NCBI RefSeq assembly: GCF_003700275.1
Contig: NZ_RBRE01000048.1
Location: 1 to 47,196, forward strand
DNA length: 47,196 nt
Direction of reading: 5' to 3'
Origin: Pseudomonas cichorii
GTDB lineage: Bacteria > Pseudomonadota > Gammaproteobacteria > Pseudomonadales > Pseudomonadaceae
In this document: one piece after another, positions 25,857 through 34,486 of the stretch
Layout of the letters: each line of letters opens with the position of its first letter
Position numbering within the stretch: position 1 is the first letter of the stretch
Program-made: the position numbers and the translations under genes
Notes under the pieces: generated by a model
Databases searched by the model: none
Told to the model about the DNA's origin: nothing
The model's input: only the letters and a program-made list of their open reading frames with translations

Positions 25857-26960
25857 ATGATGTTGCGACGCCAGGCCCTGGCCCTCGGCAGCCTGCTGCT
25901 CAGCGCGTGTACGCTGGGCGGCTGGACACTGTTTCGGCAAAAGGACAAAAGCCCGCTGCTGCTGTCCGCCCGTGACGATGGCGACGGCGGACACTATGCA
26001 GTGGCTTACCGGCTCGACGGCACGCAGGTATTCGCGACCCGGGTCGCCCAGCGCTGCCATGACATCATCAATCACCCGTCATTGCCGCTGGCTGTGTTCA
26101 TCGCCCGCAGGCCCGGCACCGAAAGCTACCTGATCGACCTGCGCGACGGGCGTCTGCTGCAAACCATCACCTCACAACCCAACCGGCATTTCTATGGCCA
26201 TGCCGTGATTCATGGCGATGGCGAATGGCTGTACGCCACGGAAAACGACACCAGCGATGCGGGCCGTGGCCTGTTGGGCGTTTATCGTTTTGTCGATGAA
26301 CGGCTGGTGCATTCGGCAGAAATTCCCACTCACGGCATTGGTCCGCATCAGGTGTCATGGATGCCGGACGGCGAGACGCTGGTGGTCGCCAACGGCGGTA
26401 TTCGTACCGAGGCCGAAAGCCGGGTCGAGATGAACCTGCATGCCATGGAACCCAGCCTGGTACTTATGCAGCGCGACGGTACGCTGCTGAGCAAGGAAAC
26501 CCTTTCCCAGCAGATGAACAGCGTGCGTCACATGGGGATTGCCAGCGACGGCACGATTGTCTGCGGTCAGCAGTTCATGGGCGATGCCCACGAGTCCTCC
26601 GAGTTGCTGGCGATCAAGCGGCCAGGACAGCCTTTCCAGGCTTTCCCGGTAGCGCAGCAACAGCTACAGGCGATGGGGCATTACACCGCGAGCGTCGCGG
26701 TCCATAGCGACCTGCGACTGGTGGCCCTGACTGCCCCGCGTGGCAACCGGTTCTTCATCTGGGACCTGGACAGCGGGGCCTTGAAGCTTGATGCACCACT
26801 GCCGGACTGCGCTGGCGTCGGGGCGGTGACCGATGGTTTCGTGGTGACCTCCGGCCAGGGCCGCTGCCGCTTCTACGATTGCCGCCAGGCCGAGTTGCAG
26901 GCCCGGCCTCTGGACCTGCCGGCCGGGCTCTGGGACAACCATTTGCATCTGGTCAGCTAA
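25857..26960 (+). CDS. DUF1513 lipoprotein, beta-propeller-like
   Basis: 367 residues. A short RR-containing signal ends in the lipobox LLLSAC (MMLRRQALALGSLLLSACTLGG), so Sec or Tat export is possible. The mature chain has repeated beta-propeller-like segments (VAQRCHDIINHPSLPLAVFIARRPG, HFYGHAVIHGDGEWLYATEND, GIGPHQVSWMPDGETLVVANGG) rich in histidine. This is DUF1513, of unknown function. Its position at the end of the DUF1111-imelysin-DUF1513 set suggests a partner in the same periplasmic process. Confidence 0.85.
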   Translation: MMLRRQALALGSLLLSACTLGGWTLFRQKDKSPLLLSARDDGDGGHYAVAYRLDGTQVFATRVAQRCHDIINHPSLPLAVFIARRPGTESYLIDLRDGRLLQTITSQPNRHFYGHAVIHGDGEWLYATENDTSDAGRGLLGVYRFVDERLVHSAEIPTHGIGPHQVSWMPDGETLVVANGGIRTEAESRVEMNLHAMEPSLVLMQRDGTLLSKETLSQQMNSVRHMGIASDGTIVCGQQFMGDAHESSELLAIKRPGQPFQAFPVAQQQLQAMGHYTASVAVHSDLRLVALTAPRGNRFFIWDLDSGALKLDAPLPDCAGVGAVTDGFVVTSGQGRCRFYDCRQAELQARPLDLPAGLWDNHLHLVS

Positions 26961-26984
26961 TCCATAAATACAAACCTTCGGTAA

Positions 26985-27040
26985 ACGAATTCACTCGCGA
27001 AGAAGATCGTGGTGACATTCGCGGTTAAACCGCTCCTGCG
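26985..27040. repeat. REP pair between the imelysin locus and mexV
   Basis: CGAATTCACTCGCGAA (26985-27000) and TTCGCGGTTAAACCGC (27018-27034), the second containing the palindrome GCGGTTAAACCGC, followed by TCCTGCG. Same type as the elements at 5447 and 21523. Confidence 0.6.
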
Positions 27041-27140
27041 CGCCAACAAAAAAGGAAAAGTCCCACACGACATCGGGTTGCAATATCCGGTCGTGGAGCT
27101 AGCCTGCTTCTCAGGTTAAATATCTCCAAGGAAGTGCAGT

Positions 27141-28292
27141 ATGGTGCGTCGGCGCATGCTGATCATGCTGGGCTTTGTTCTGCTTGTAGTGCTTATGCTG
27201 GCGGGCTACAAGGCGTTCTCCATTTACCAACAGATCCAGCAGTTCAGCGCTCCCAAACCAGCGGTCAGTGTCGCTGTGGCCACGGCCCGCGAGCAGCCCT
27301 GGCAAAATCTTCTGCCAGCGATTGGCACCCTCAAGGCCCTGCAGGGCGTCGACCTGAGCCTGGAAATCGCCGGTACGGTAAAAGCCGTACAGTTCGAGTC
27401 CGGACAAAAGGTCCGGGTTGGCCAGCCCTTGCTGCAACTGGACAGCGATGTGGAAAAGGGCCAACTGGGCACCGCCGAGGCAGACCTGGGGCTGGCGCAG
27501 GTTGAGTACGGGCGCGGTAGCAGGCTGGTAGGCGATCAGGCAATCTCCCGGGGCGATTTCGACAGGCTCGCCGCGCAACAGAAAAAAGCCGCGGCAACCG
27601 TCGCCCAGCTCAAGGCCTCGCTGGCCAAGAAACAGATCCTCGCACCGTTCAGCGGTACCATCGGCATTCGTCAGGTCGATGTAGGCGACTATCTGGCCAG
27701 TGGCACCGTGATTGCCACCCTGCAGGATCTGAGCAGCCTCTATGTCGACTTCTACGTGCCCGAGCAGGCCGTGCCGAAACTCGCCATCGGTCAGGCCGTC
27801 CAGCTCAGTGTCGCGGCCTACCCGCAACAACCTTTTGAAGCACGGGTCAGCGCCATCAACCCCAAGGTCGATGACAGCACCCGAAACGTGCTGATTCGCG
27901 CCACCCTGCCCAACCCTGAAAACAGATTGCTGCCGGGAATGTTCGCCAATCTGCAGGTGGTGCTGCCCAGTGCTCCAAACCAGATCGTGGTGCCGGAAAG
28001 CGCAATCACCTACACCCTCTACGGCAATTCGGTGTTTGTCGTCGTACCGAAGAAAAACGCCAGCGGCGAGCCGGAAAAGGACGCCCAGGGCCAGCAACAA
28101 CTGGCGGTCGAACGGCACTTCGTCGAAACCGGTGAGCGTCGCGGCGGGATGGTCATCATAGCCAAGGGGCTTAAGGCCGGCGATCAGGTGGTCAGCGGCG
28201 GCCAGCTCAAGCTCGACAACGGCACCCATGTAGCCATCAGCGCCGACAAGACCCTGCCCGCCGATCCGAACAGCCAGCCACGCGCTGACTGA
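27141..28292 (+). CDS. mexV: RND efflux periplasmic adaptor, MexV-type
   Basis: 383 residues. One N-terminal membrane anchor (LIMLGFVLLVVLMLAGY) precedes the HlyD/MFP adaptor fold: lipoyl half-motif GTLKALQGVDLSLEIAGTVK, an alpha-hairpin with AADLGLAQVEYGRGSRLVGD, second lipoyl half (ILAPFSGTIGIRQVDVGDYL), then beta-barrel and membrane-proximal domains. AAGGAA precedes the ATG. It precedes the pump gene by 14 bases. In P. aeruginosa MexVW exports fluoroquinolones, tetracycline, chloramphenicol and others with the separately encoded OprM; the name is by synteny and family, and the substrates here are inferred. Confidence 0.82.
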   Translation: MVRRRMLIMLGFVLLVVLMLAGYKAFSIYQQIQQFSAPKPAVSVAVATAREQPWQNLLPAIGTLKALQGVDLSLEIAGTVKAVQFESGQKVRVGQPLLQLDSDVEKGQLGTAEADLGLAQVEYGRGSRLVGDQAISRGDFDRLAAQQKKAAATVAQLKASLAKKQILAPFSGTIGIRQVDVGDYLASGTVIATLQDLSSLYVDFYVPEQAVPKLAIGQAVQLSVAAYPQQPFEARVSAINPKVDDSTRNVLIRATLPNPENRLLPGMFANLQVVLPSAPNQIVVPESAITYTLYGNSVFVVVPKKNASGEPEKDAQGQQQLAVERHFVETGERRGGMVIIAKGLKAGDQVVSGGQLKLDNGTHVAISADKTLPADPNSQPRAD

Positions 28293-28306
28293 GCAAGGAA
28301 TTTCCC

Positions 28307-31300
28307 ATGGCATTTACCGATCCGTTCATTCGCCGCCCGGTACTGGCGACCGTGGTCAGCCTGTTGATCGTGCTGCTGGGTTTCCAGGCGTTCAGCAAAC
28401 TGACCATCCGCCAGTATCCGCAGATGGAAAACGCCATGATCACCGTGACCACGGCGTATCCCGGCGCCAATGCCGAAACCATTCAGGGCTACATTACCCA
28501 GCCCCTGCAACAGAGCCTGGCCAGTGCCGAAGGCATCGACTACATGACCTCGGTCAGCCGCCAGAACTTCTCGATCATCACTATCTATGCGCGCATCGGT
28601 GCCGACAGCGACCGTCTGTTCACCGAGCTGCTGGCCAAGGCCAACGAAGTCAAGAACAAGCTGCCGCAGGATGCCGAAGACCCGGTATTGAGCAAGGAGG
28701 CCGCCAACGCTTCGGCGCTGATGTACATCAGCTTCTACAGCTCCGAACTGAGCAATCCGCAGATCACCGACTACCTGTCACGGGTCATCCAGCCCAAGCT
28801 GGCCACATTGCCGGGCATGGCCGAAGCGGAAATCCTCGGTAACCAGGTGTTCGCCATGCGTCTGTGGCTGGACCCGGTACGCATGGCCGGCTTCGGCCTG
28901 ACGGCAGCGGATGTCACCAATGCGGTACGGCGCTATAACTTCCTGGCAGCGGCGGGCGAGGTCAAGGGCGAATATGTGGTCACCAGCATCAACGCCACCA
29001 CCGACCTGAAGTCCGCCGAAGCCTTTGCCGCAATCCCGCTGAAAACCGATGGCGACAGTCGAGTGCTGCTTGGGGATGTAGCACGGGTGGAAATGGGCGC
29101 CGAGAGTTACAACGCCGTGAGCTCGTTCGATGGTATTCCTTCGGTGTATATCGGCATCAAGGGCACTCCCAGTTCCAATCCGCTGGATGTGATCAAGGAA
29201 GTGCGACGCATCATGCCGGAGCTGGAAAGCCAGTTGCCGCCCAGCCTCAAGGTATCCATCGCCTACGACGCGACGCTGTTCATCCAGGCTTCGATCAATG
29301 AAGTAGTGAAAACCCTGATCGAAGCGGTATTGATCGTCATCGTGGTGGTGTTCCTGTTCCTCGGTGCGTTGCGCTCTGTGCTGATCCCGGTCATTACCAT
29401 TCCCCTGTCGATGATCGGGGTCCTGTTCTTCATGCAGTTGATGGGTTATTCGATCAACCTGCTTACCTTGCTGGCCATGGTGCTGGCGATCGGGCTGGTA
29501 GTGGACGATGCGATTGTCGTGGTGGAAAACATTCATCGCCATATCGAAGAAGGCAAGACGCCGTTCGACGCGGCCATCGAGGGTGCCCGGGAAATCGCCA
29601 TGCCCGTGGTATCGATGACCGTCACCCTCGCTGCGGTCTACGCCCCTATAGGCTTTCTGGAGGGCCTGACGGGCGCCCTGTTCAAGGAGTTTGCCCTGAC
29701 CCTGGCAGGTGCGGTGATCATTTCCGGGATTGTTGCCCTGACCCTCTCACCGATGATGTGCGCCCTGCTATTGCGTCATGACAAAAACAGCGGTGGGCTG
29801 GCGCACAAACTCGACAAGCTTTTCGAGCGCCTGAAAGTACGCTATCGACGCATGCTGCATGGCACTCTCGATACCCGTCCGGTGGTTCTGGTGTTCGCGC
29901 TGATCGTGCTGTGCCTGATTCCGGTGCTGCTCAAGTTCACCCAGTCGAATCTGGCGCCGGACGAAGACCAGGGCATCATTTTCATGATGGCGACTTCTCC
30001 GCAGCCGACCAACCTGGATTACATCAACGCTTACACTGACGAGTTCGTGCAGATATTCCGGGAGTTTCCCGAGTACTACTCGTCGTTCCAGATCAACGGT
30101 TTCAATGGTGTGCAGACCGGCGTAGGTGGTTTTCTGCTCAAGCCGTGGGACGAGCGCAGCCGGACCCAGATGGAAATCCTGCCGCAGGTTCAGGCGCGAC
30201 TGGCGCAGATTCCGGGCCTGCAGATCTTCGGCTTCAACCTGCCCTCGCTGCCGGGCACTGGTGAAGGCCTGCCGTTTCAGTTCGTCATCAACACCCCGAA
30301 CGATTATGCCGCGCTGCTGGAAGTCGCCGAACGCGTAAAGAAACGCGCCGTGGAATCCGGCAAGTTCGCGTTCATGGATATCGATCTGGCCTTCGACAAG
30401 CCTGAGGTGGTGGTCGATATCGACCGTGCCAAGGCGGCGCAGATGGGTGTTTCCATGCAGGATCTGGGCGGCACACTGGCGACTCTGCTGGCCGAGGCGG
30501 AAATCAACCGTTTCACCATCGAAGGCCGCAGCTACAAGGTGATTGCCCAGGTAGAGCGACCTTACCGGGACAATCCAGGCTGGTTGAACAACTATTACGT
30601 CAGGAACAGCGAAGGCAAGCTGTTGGCGCTGTCCACGCTGATCACTGTCAGCGACCGGGCCAGGCCACGCCAGCTCAACCAGTTCCAGCAGCTCAATTCG
30701 GCAATCATTCAGGGCTTTCCCATCGTCAGCATGGGCGAGGCTATTGAAACTGTCCGGCAGATTGCCAGTGAAGAAGCTCCGGCCGGATTCGCTTATGACT
30801 ACGCGGGCGCGTCACGCCAGTATGTTCAGGAAGGCAGTGCGCTGTGGGTGACCTTTGCCCTGGCACTGGCGATCATCTTTCTGGTGCTGGCTGCCCAGTT
30901 CGAGAGTTTCCGCGACCCGCTGGTGATTCTGGTCACGGTGCCGCTGTCGATCTGCGGGGCCTTGATTCCGTTGTTTCTCGGGCTGTCGAGCATGAATATC
31001 TACACTCAGGTCGGGCTGGTGACCCTGATCGGCCTAATCAGCAAGCACGGCATCCTGATCGTCGAGTTCGCCAATCAGTTGCGCCACGATAAAGGGCTGT
31101 CGGCTCGCGAAGCAGTAGAGGAAGCGGCAGCGATTCGTCTGAGGCCGGTGCTGATGACCACCGCGGCAATGGTATTCGGCATGGTGCCCTTGATACTCGC
31201 AACCGGAGCCGGAGCGGTCAGCCGTTTCGATATCGGAATCGTGATTGCGACGGGAATGTCGGTGGGAACGCTGTTTACCCTGTTCGTGCTGCCTTGTGTG

Positions 31301-31369
31301 TATACATTGCTGGCGGCCCGGTACAAGCCTGCGCACTTACACTCTGAACATCCCGATCCCGCACACTAA
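28307..31369 (+). CDS. mexW: RND multidrug efflux pump, MexW-type (HAE1)
   Basis: 1020 residues, twelve membrane helices and two large periplasmic loops. MAFTDPFIRRPVLATVVSLL is the RND N terminus. Helix 4 has the proton-relay aspartates in GLVVDDAIVVVENIH, and helix 10 the lysine in GLISKHGILIVEF. It drives drug efflux by proton antiport with MexV. No outer-membrane factor gene follows, as in the P. aeruginosa mexVW locus. A terminator follows immediately. Confidence 0.9.
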   Translation: MAFTDPFIRRPVLATVVSLLIVLLGFQAFSKLTIRQYPQMENAMITVTTAYPGANAETIQGYITQPLQQSLASAEGIDYMTSVSRQNFSIITIYARIGADSDRLFTELLAKANEVKNKLPQDAEDPVLSKEAANASALMYISFYSSELSNPQITDYLSRVIQPKLATLPGMAEAEILGNQVFAMRLWLDPVRMAGFGLTAADVTNAVRRYNFLAAAGEVKGEYVVTSINATTDLKSAEAFAAIPLKTDGDSRVLLGDVARVEMGAESYNAVSSFDGIPSVYIGIKGTPSSNPLDVIKEVRRIMPELESQLPPSLKVSIAYDATLFIQASINEVVKTLIEAVLIVIVVVFLFLGALRSVLIPVITIPLSMIGVLFFMQLMGYSINLLTLLAMVLAIGLVVDDAIVVVENIHRHIEEGKTPFDAAIEGAREIAMPVVSMTVTLAAVYAPIGFLEGLTGALFKEFALTLAGAVIISGIVALTLSPMMCALLLRHDKNSGGLAHKLDKLFERLKVRYRRMLHGTLDTRPVVLVFALIVLCLIPVLLKFTQSNLAPDEDQGIIFMMATSPQPTNLDYINAYTDEFVQIFREFPEYYSSFQINGFNGVQTGVGGFLLKPWDERSRTQMEILPQVQARLAQIPGLQIFGFNLPSLPGTGEGLPFQFVINTPNDYAALLEVAERVKKRAVESGKFAFMDIDLAFDKPEVVVDIDRAKAAQMGVSMQDLGGTLATLLAEAEINRFTIEGRSYKVIAQVERPYRDNPGWLNNYYVRNSEGKLLALSTLITVSDRARPRQLNQFQQLNSAIIQGFPIVSMGEAIETVRQIASEEAPAGFAYDYAGASRQYVQEGSALWVTFALALAIIFLVLAAQFESFRDPLVILVTVPLSICGALIPLFLGLSSMNIYTQVGLVTLIGLISKHGILIVEFANQLRHDKGLSAREAVEEAAAIRLRPVLMTTAAMVFGMVPLILATGAGAVSRFDIGIVIATGMSVGTLFTLFVLPCVYTLLAARYKPAHLHSEHPDPAH

Positions 31370-31391
31370 AAAGCCCCAAGAAGGGGCTTTG
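31369..31391 (+). terminator. mexW terminator
   Basis: AAAGCCCC, loop AAGAA(G), GGGGCTTT directly after the stop codon. The T run is short (TTT), and A-rich sequence on the other side would also serve the convergent small gene. Confidence 0.7.
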
Positions 31392-31408
31392 GATAGTTGA
31401 AAGTCACT

Positions 31409-31633
31409 TCAACTTCGAGGCCCGCCTTGAACCAGGCTGTACATCAGAAGCAGCAGATCATGATCGGGCGTCATGCTCGGCGAGCTTTTTACGACACGCG
31501 GCAAGGGGCAATGCCCTTCGCCGTTCTGGGCACTGAGTATCTTTGTCGACGGTTGCTCCCAGGCGGCCACGGCAACCGTTGCCGTTGCCAGGGCACCAAG
31601 CAGAAACAGACCTCTAGCCACTTCTAGTTTCAT
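31409..31633 (-). CDS. Small exported or membrane protein downstream of inaA
   Basis: 74 residues from the ATG at 31631-31633. A signal-like hydrophobic start (ARGLFLLGALATATVAVAA) is followed by a short polar tail with one cysteine (EGHCPLP). It starts two bases after the inaA stop codon, with AAGG nine bases upstream inside the inaA end, so translation is coupled. It belongs to the ColRS-linked gene set by position. No function is recognised; the longer frame to 31867 only overlaps inaA. Confidence 0.65.
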   Translation of the reverse strand: MKLEVARGLFLLGALATATVAVAAWEQPSTKILSAQNGEGHCPLPRVVKSSPSMTPDHDLLLLMYSLVQGGPRS

Positions 31634-31635
31634 CA

Positions 31636-32352
31636 CTACAAGCCTTTGATAGTGCTGCCAAACACTGAATGGTAAAAGTAGACGAGCTTTTGCCAGTCTG
31701 CTGTCGTGAACGACGAATGGCGACGAAACTGTTTCATGTCGTGCTGGGCAGCGCCATAAGCGGTCCAGCGACGGCGGCCCTTTTCCAGGTCCAGCAACGC
31801 AACTTCCACTCGAGACTGCGCACCCTCGCCGGTCACCCGGACGAATACATGCTTGCTGTACAGGCAACTGTGCTGCCAGCGCGCCAGATGCATGCGCGCC
31901 AGAGTAGTGCCGATTTCCTTGAGCATCTGTTCATGCAGCAACTCGCCGCAACGCTCGCGCCCGCCACTGGCGTACCAGTGGTCGAGATCCTCGAAACCAT
32001 CCAGGGCAGCAGTCACCAGCAAGGCGCGCCACTGGTTGTTGGCATCCTGTTCGGCACCGCAGAACACGATTTCAGGCACGCCAACGTTGACACGGCGCAG
32101 TCCTTCGATCGCATCACGCTCACGCAGGACGGTCGGGCGCCCCAGTGGATAACGCCAGCTACGATAGGTATGCCCTGTCTGACGTTTGCTGTAAAGCATC
32201 GAACCTTCAGTGGTGTGAATCCGCTGAACACCACTTTCACCACCACGACGAACATTGGGTTCTTCCACCCATTCACCACGCAGGTTCCAGAAGTGGCTAA
32301 AGCGATTGTCTTTGGATATACGCATCGGTTTCCCTAAAGCCTGAGCACTCAT
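31636..32352 (-). CDS. inaA: InaA-family lipopolysaccharide kinase-like protein
   Basis: 238 residues of the WaaP/InaA kinase-like family: GMLYSKRQTGHTYRSWRYP as the nucleotide-binding lysine region, then TTLARMHLARWQHSCLYSKHVFV with the HxxxLYxKH catalytic loop, and VALLDLEKGRR with the DLE metal aspartate. Such enzymes phosphorylate LPS core heptose or related sugars at the cytoplasmic face. The first ATG (32352) is six bases after the methyltransferase stop; a second ATG nine codons in (32325) has the better AGGG site. In P. putida inaA is in the ColRS locus and helps envelope integrity. Confidence 0.82.
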   Translation of the reverse strand: MSAQALGKPMRISKDNRFSHFWNLRGEWVEEPNVRRGGESGVQRIHTTEGSMLYSKRQTGHTYRSWRYPLGRPTVLRERDAIEGLRRVNVGVPEIVFCGAEQDANNQWRALLVTAALDGFEDLDHWYASGGRERCGELLHEQMLKEIGTTLARMHLARWQHSCLYSKHVFVRVTGEGAQSRVEVALLDLEKGRRRWTAYGAAQHDMKQFRRHSSFTTADWQKLVYFYHSVFGSTIKGL

Positions 32353-32358
32353 CCCGAA

Positions 32359-33048
32359 TTACCTTTTACGCAGTAAATAAACGCGCCACATGGCATAAAA
32401 CGGCAAGAAGTCCATACGCTCCTGAATGCGGAAACCTGCGCTCTCGAATTCGGCTTCGACAGTTTCAACAGGTAACACAAAACGATTCTGGTAACTTTCG
32501 GCCCCACTTTTTTGCTGTCGATGCAACTCAAGACGCTTGCGTTTCCAGGCCTTGAAATTGCCATCAACCCACAGCGAGACAATCACACTGTCCCGAGTGA
32601 CACGCTGAAACTCCCGCAATAGAGACATTCGATGCTCAGCCTGTCCAACATGGTGCAATAAACGCATGCAGAAGATACTGTCTACCGCATTGTCGGGCAG
32701 GTTAATTGCGAAAGCAGATGTTTGCAAAGGTTGTACCCGTTTGACCACTTGCTCAGGCTGAGAGTCCAAAGCGGTCTTGAGCATATCGGCGGAATTGTCG
32801 GCGCCAATAATCGAGCGGTTGGTTTTTTCAGCCAGCAAAGGCCAGAAGCGGCCTGCTCCACAAGGCAGATCCAGCACCAGTCCAGGGTCGCCAGCAAGAT
32901 GCAGGGCCTTTCTGGCAAGTTGTTCGTCGCGATAATGAGACAACTTGCGCGACAGGCCGTCCTGGTGTTTTTCCAGATATTGCCGGGCGTGCTCTTTGGT
33001 GTATTTGCGCGAGAACTCGAGCTCGATGCGCTTGTTCATGGGAGGCAT
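32359..33048 (-). CDS. SAM-dependent methyltransferase of the ColRS locus
   Basis: 229 residues. The class I methyltransferase SAM site is VLDLPCGAGRFWPLL, then IIGADNSADML (motif II) and SIFCMRLLHHV (motif IV/post-I). It is not of the rRNA type; small-molecule or lipid substrates are likely. ATGs at 33048 and 33039 are both possible, neither with a strong Shine-Dalgarno; the second gives the likelier MNKRIELEFS. It lies between colS and inaA, the same order as the P. putida ColRS locus, where it is co-regulated with the LPS kinase. LPS or envelope modification is the likely role. Confidence 0.82.
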   Translation of the reverse strand: MPPMNKRIELEFSRKYTKEHARQYLEKHQDGLSRKLSHYRDEQLARKALHLAGDPGLVLDLPCGAGRFWPLLAEKTNRSIIGADNSADMLKTALDSQPEQVVKRVQPLQTSAFAINLPDNAVDSIFCMRLLHHVGQAEHRMSLLREFQRVTRDSVIVSLWVDGNFKAWKRKRLELHRQQKSGAESYQNRFVLPVETVEAEFESAGFRIQERMDFLPFYAMWRVYLLRKR

Positions 33049-33110
33049 CTCATGATTCGGATTGCAGCCAGAGTAATCAGTCCGCTGTCATCGTCAGGTC
33101 ATGCAGATGT

Positions 33111-33142
33111 GAAAAAAATGTTCTCCGGGCCAGAGAACATTT
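33111..33142 (-). terminator. colS terminator
   Basis: On the minus strand AAATGTTCTC pairs with GAGAACATTT across a seven-base loop and runs into a stretch of seven T, ending TTTTTTTCAC. It separates colRS from the methyltransferase genes, which then need their own promoter in 33049-33110. Confidence 0.85.
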
Positions 33143-33158
33143 CAGGGTATTACTTAGA

Positions 33159-33205
33159 GCCTGATACAGGAGCATTCCGGGCTGCTCCTGTAGCAGCCAT
33201 CAGGC
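33159..33205. repeat. Hairpin at the 3' end of colS
   Basis: ACAGGAGCA (33166-33174) pairs with TGCTCCTGT (33183-33191), with an outer pair GCCTGAT and ATCAGGC. It overlaps the last codons of colS. REP-like in style. Confidence 0.55.
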
Positions 33206-34486
33206 CTTGCTTGCCAGGCTCACCTTGAACCGGCAGCCATTGGGTTCCATCGGCGTCAGTCCGACACTCCACCCCTGGTTTGCGCAGATCCGTTGCACCA
33301 GCGAAAGCCCAAGACCCAGTCCTTCGCCACGCTGCTCATTACCGCGCACGAACGGCTCGAACATGGCCTCACGTTTTTCTTCGGGAATACCGACGCCGCT
33401 GTCTTCGACGATAAAACCATCTTCCTGCAAGGTCAGCGCAATAAACCCATGGTCGGTGTAATGCAGCGCATTGCGCAGCAGGTTGCCCATCACGGCATGC
33501 AGGAAGGTGGCGTTGTAACTCACATCGGTCGACTGCTCGACCTCGGGCGGATTGTAGATCAGCGTCAGGCCTTTGCCTTCGATCGGGCCGCGCCACAGGG
33601 CAACCAGCTGTTCGGCAACAGCCCCCAGCGTAGCTCGCGGCGTCATGGCCGGATCTTCGCGCTGGGTACGAGCCAGCATGAGGAAGGTCTGCACCAGGTC
33701 GCGCATTTCTTCACAGGCACGGGCAATGCGCTCTACCTGCCTTCTGGCACGCTGGTCGAGGGCCGGATTTTCCAGCAGCAACTCGCAGGAGCTGGCGAGC
33801 ACCATCAAGGGCGTACGCAATTCATGGCTGACATCGCTGGTGAACATCCGCTCGCGTATCAATGCCTGCCGCAGGCGACCGAGGGTCGCATCGAAGGCGA
33901 CGGCCAGTTCACCGACCTCGTCGGCGGCATAATCCGGAGCCAATGGCGGCGCCAGTCCCAATAGCTGGTCACGATGGCGTACCTGACGGGCCAGACGTAC
34001 CACAGGAGCCATCACCCGACGAGCCAGTACCCAGCCGAGGAAAACCGCAAGCGCCAGAGCCAGAACGAAGCCCACCAGCACTACGGCGAACAGCACCCGC
34101 TCGCGCTCTTCAAAGTCGCTCTGATCCTGCAGCAAGGCGTAATGCCTGCCATCCACCACCTCGATCATGGCGTGATAGGACAAGGGGCCACGAAACACTT
34201 CATGAAAGCCGGGCTCAAGGTGGCGCAGGTCCTTGGGCAGGTCGAAATCACCCGGGCCGTTGCTGAAATAGAACAGTTGGTCCTGCTTGGGACGATGGCT
34301 CCAGTCACTGACACTGTCCATCAGCATCAAGCGGTTGAGATCACCACCAAGCCCCGTGGAAATCAGTTTTTCCTCGACCAGATGGACGGTGGAAATGATC
34401 CCCATGGCAAAGGACCCGGCGACCAATGCACTCATCAAGGCAAAGGCAATGATGATCCGCTGGGCAAGGCTCTGTTTAAACTCCAT
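33200..34486 (-). CDS. colS: Sensor histidine kinase ColS
   Basis: 428 residues from the ATG that overlaps the colR end by 11 bases. Two membrane helices (about 11-32 and 132-152) enclose a periplasmic domain of about 100 residues. That domain keeps E96 and the ExxE pair E126/E129 (FEERE), which in P. putida ColS sense excess iron(III) or zinc. A HAMP linker leads to the kinase core: phosphorylated H221 in DVSHELRTPL, N-box GNLLRNALHYTD, G boxes DSGVGIPEEKREAMFEP and GEGLGLGLSLV. With ColR it controls envelope and LPS genes in the neighbourhood. A longer frame to 34519 would only extend into colR. Confidence 0.92.
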   Translation of the reverse strand: MEFKQSLAQRIIIAFALMSALVAGSFAMGIISTVHLVEEKLISTGLGGDLNRLMLMDSVSDWSHRPKQDQLFYFSNGPGDFDLPKDLRHLEPGFHEVFRGPLSYHAMIEVVDGRHYALLQDQSDFEERERVLFAVVLVGFVLALALAVFLGWVLARRVMAPVVRLARQVRHRDQLLGLAPPLAPDYAADEVGELAVAFDATLGRLRQALIRERMFTSDVSHELRTPLMVLASSCELLLENPALDQRARRQVERIARACEEMRDLVQTFLMLARTQREDPAMTPRATLGAVAEQLVALWRGPIEGKGLTLIYNPPEVEQSTDVSYNATFLHAVMGNLLRNALHYTDHGFIALTLQEDGFIVEDSGVGIPEEKREAMFEPFVRGNEQRGEGLGLGLSLVQRICANQGWSVGLTPMEPNGCRFKVSLASKA

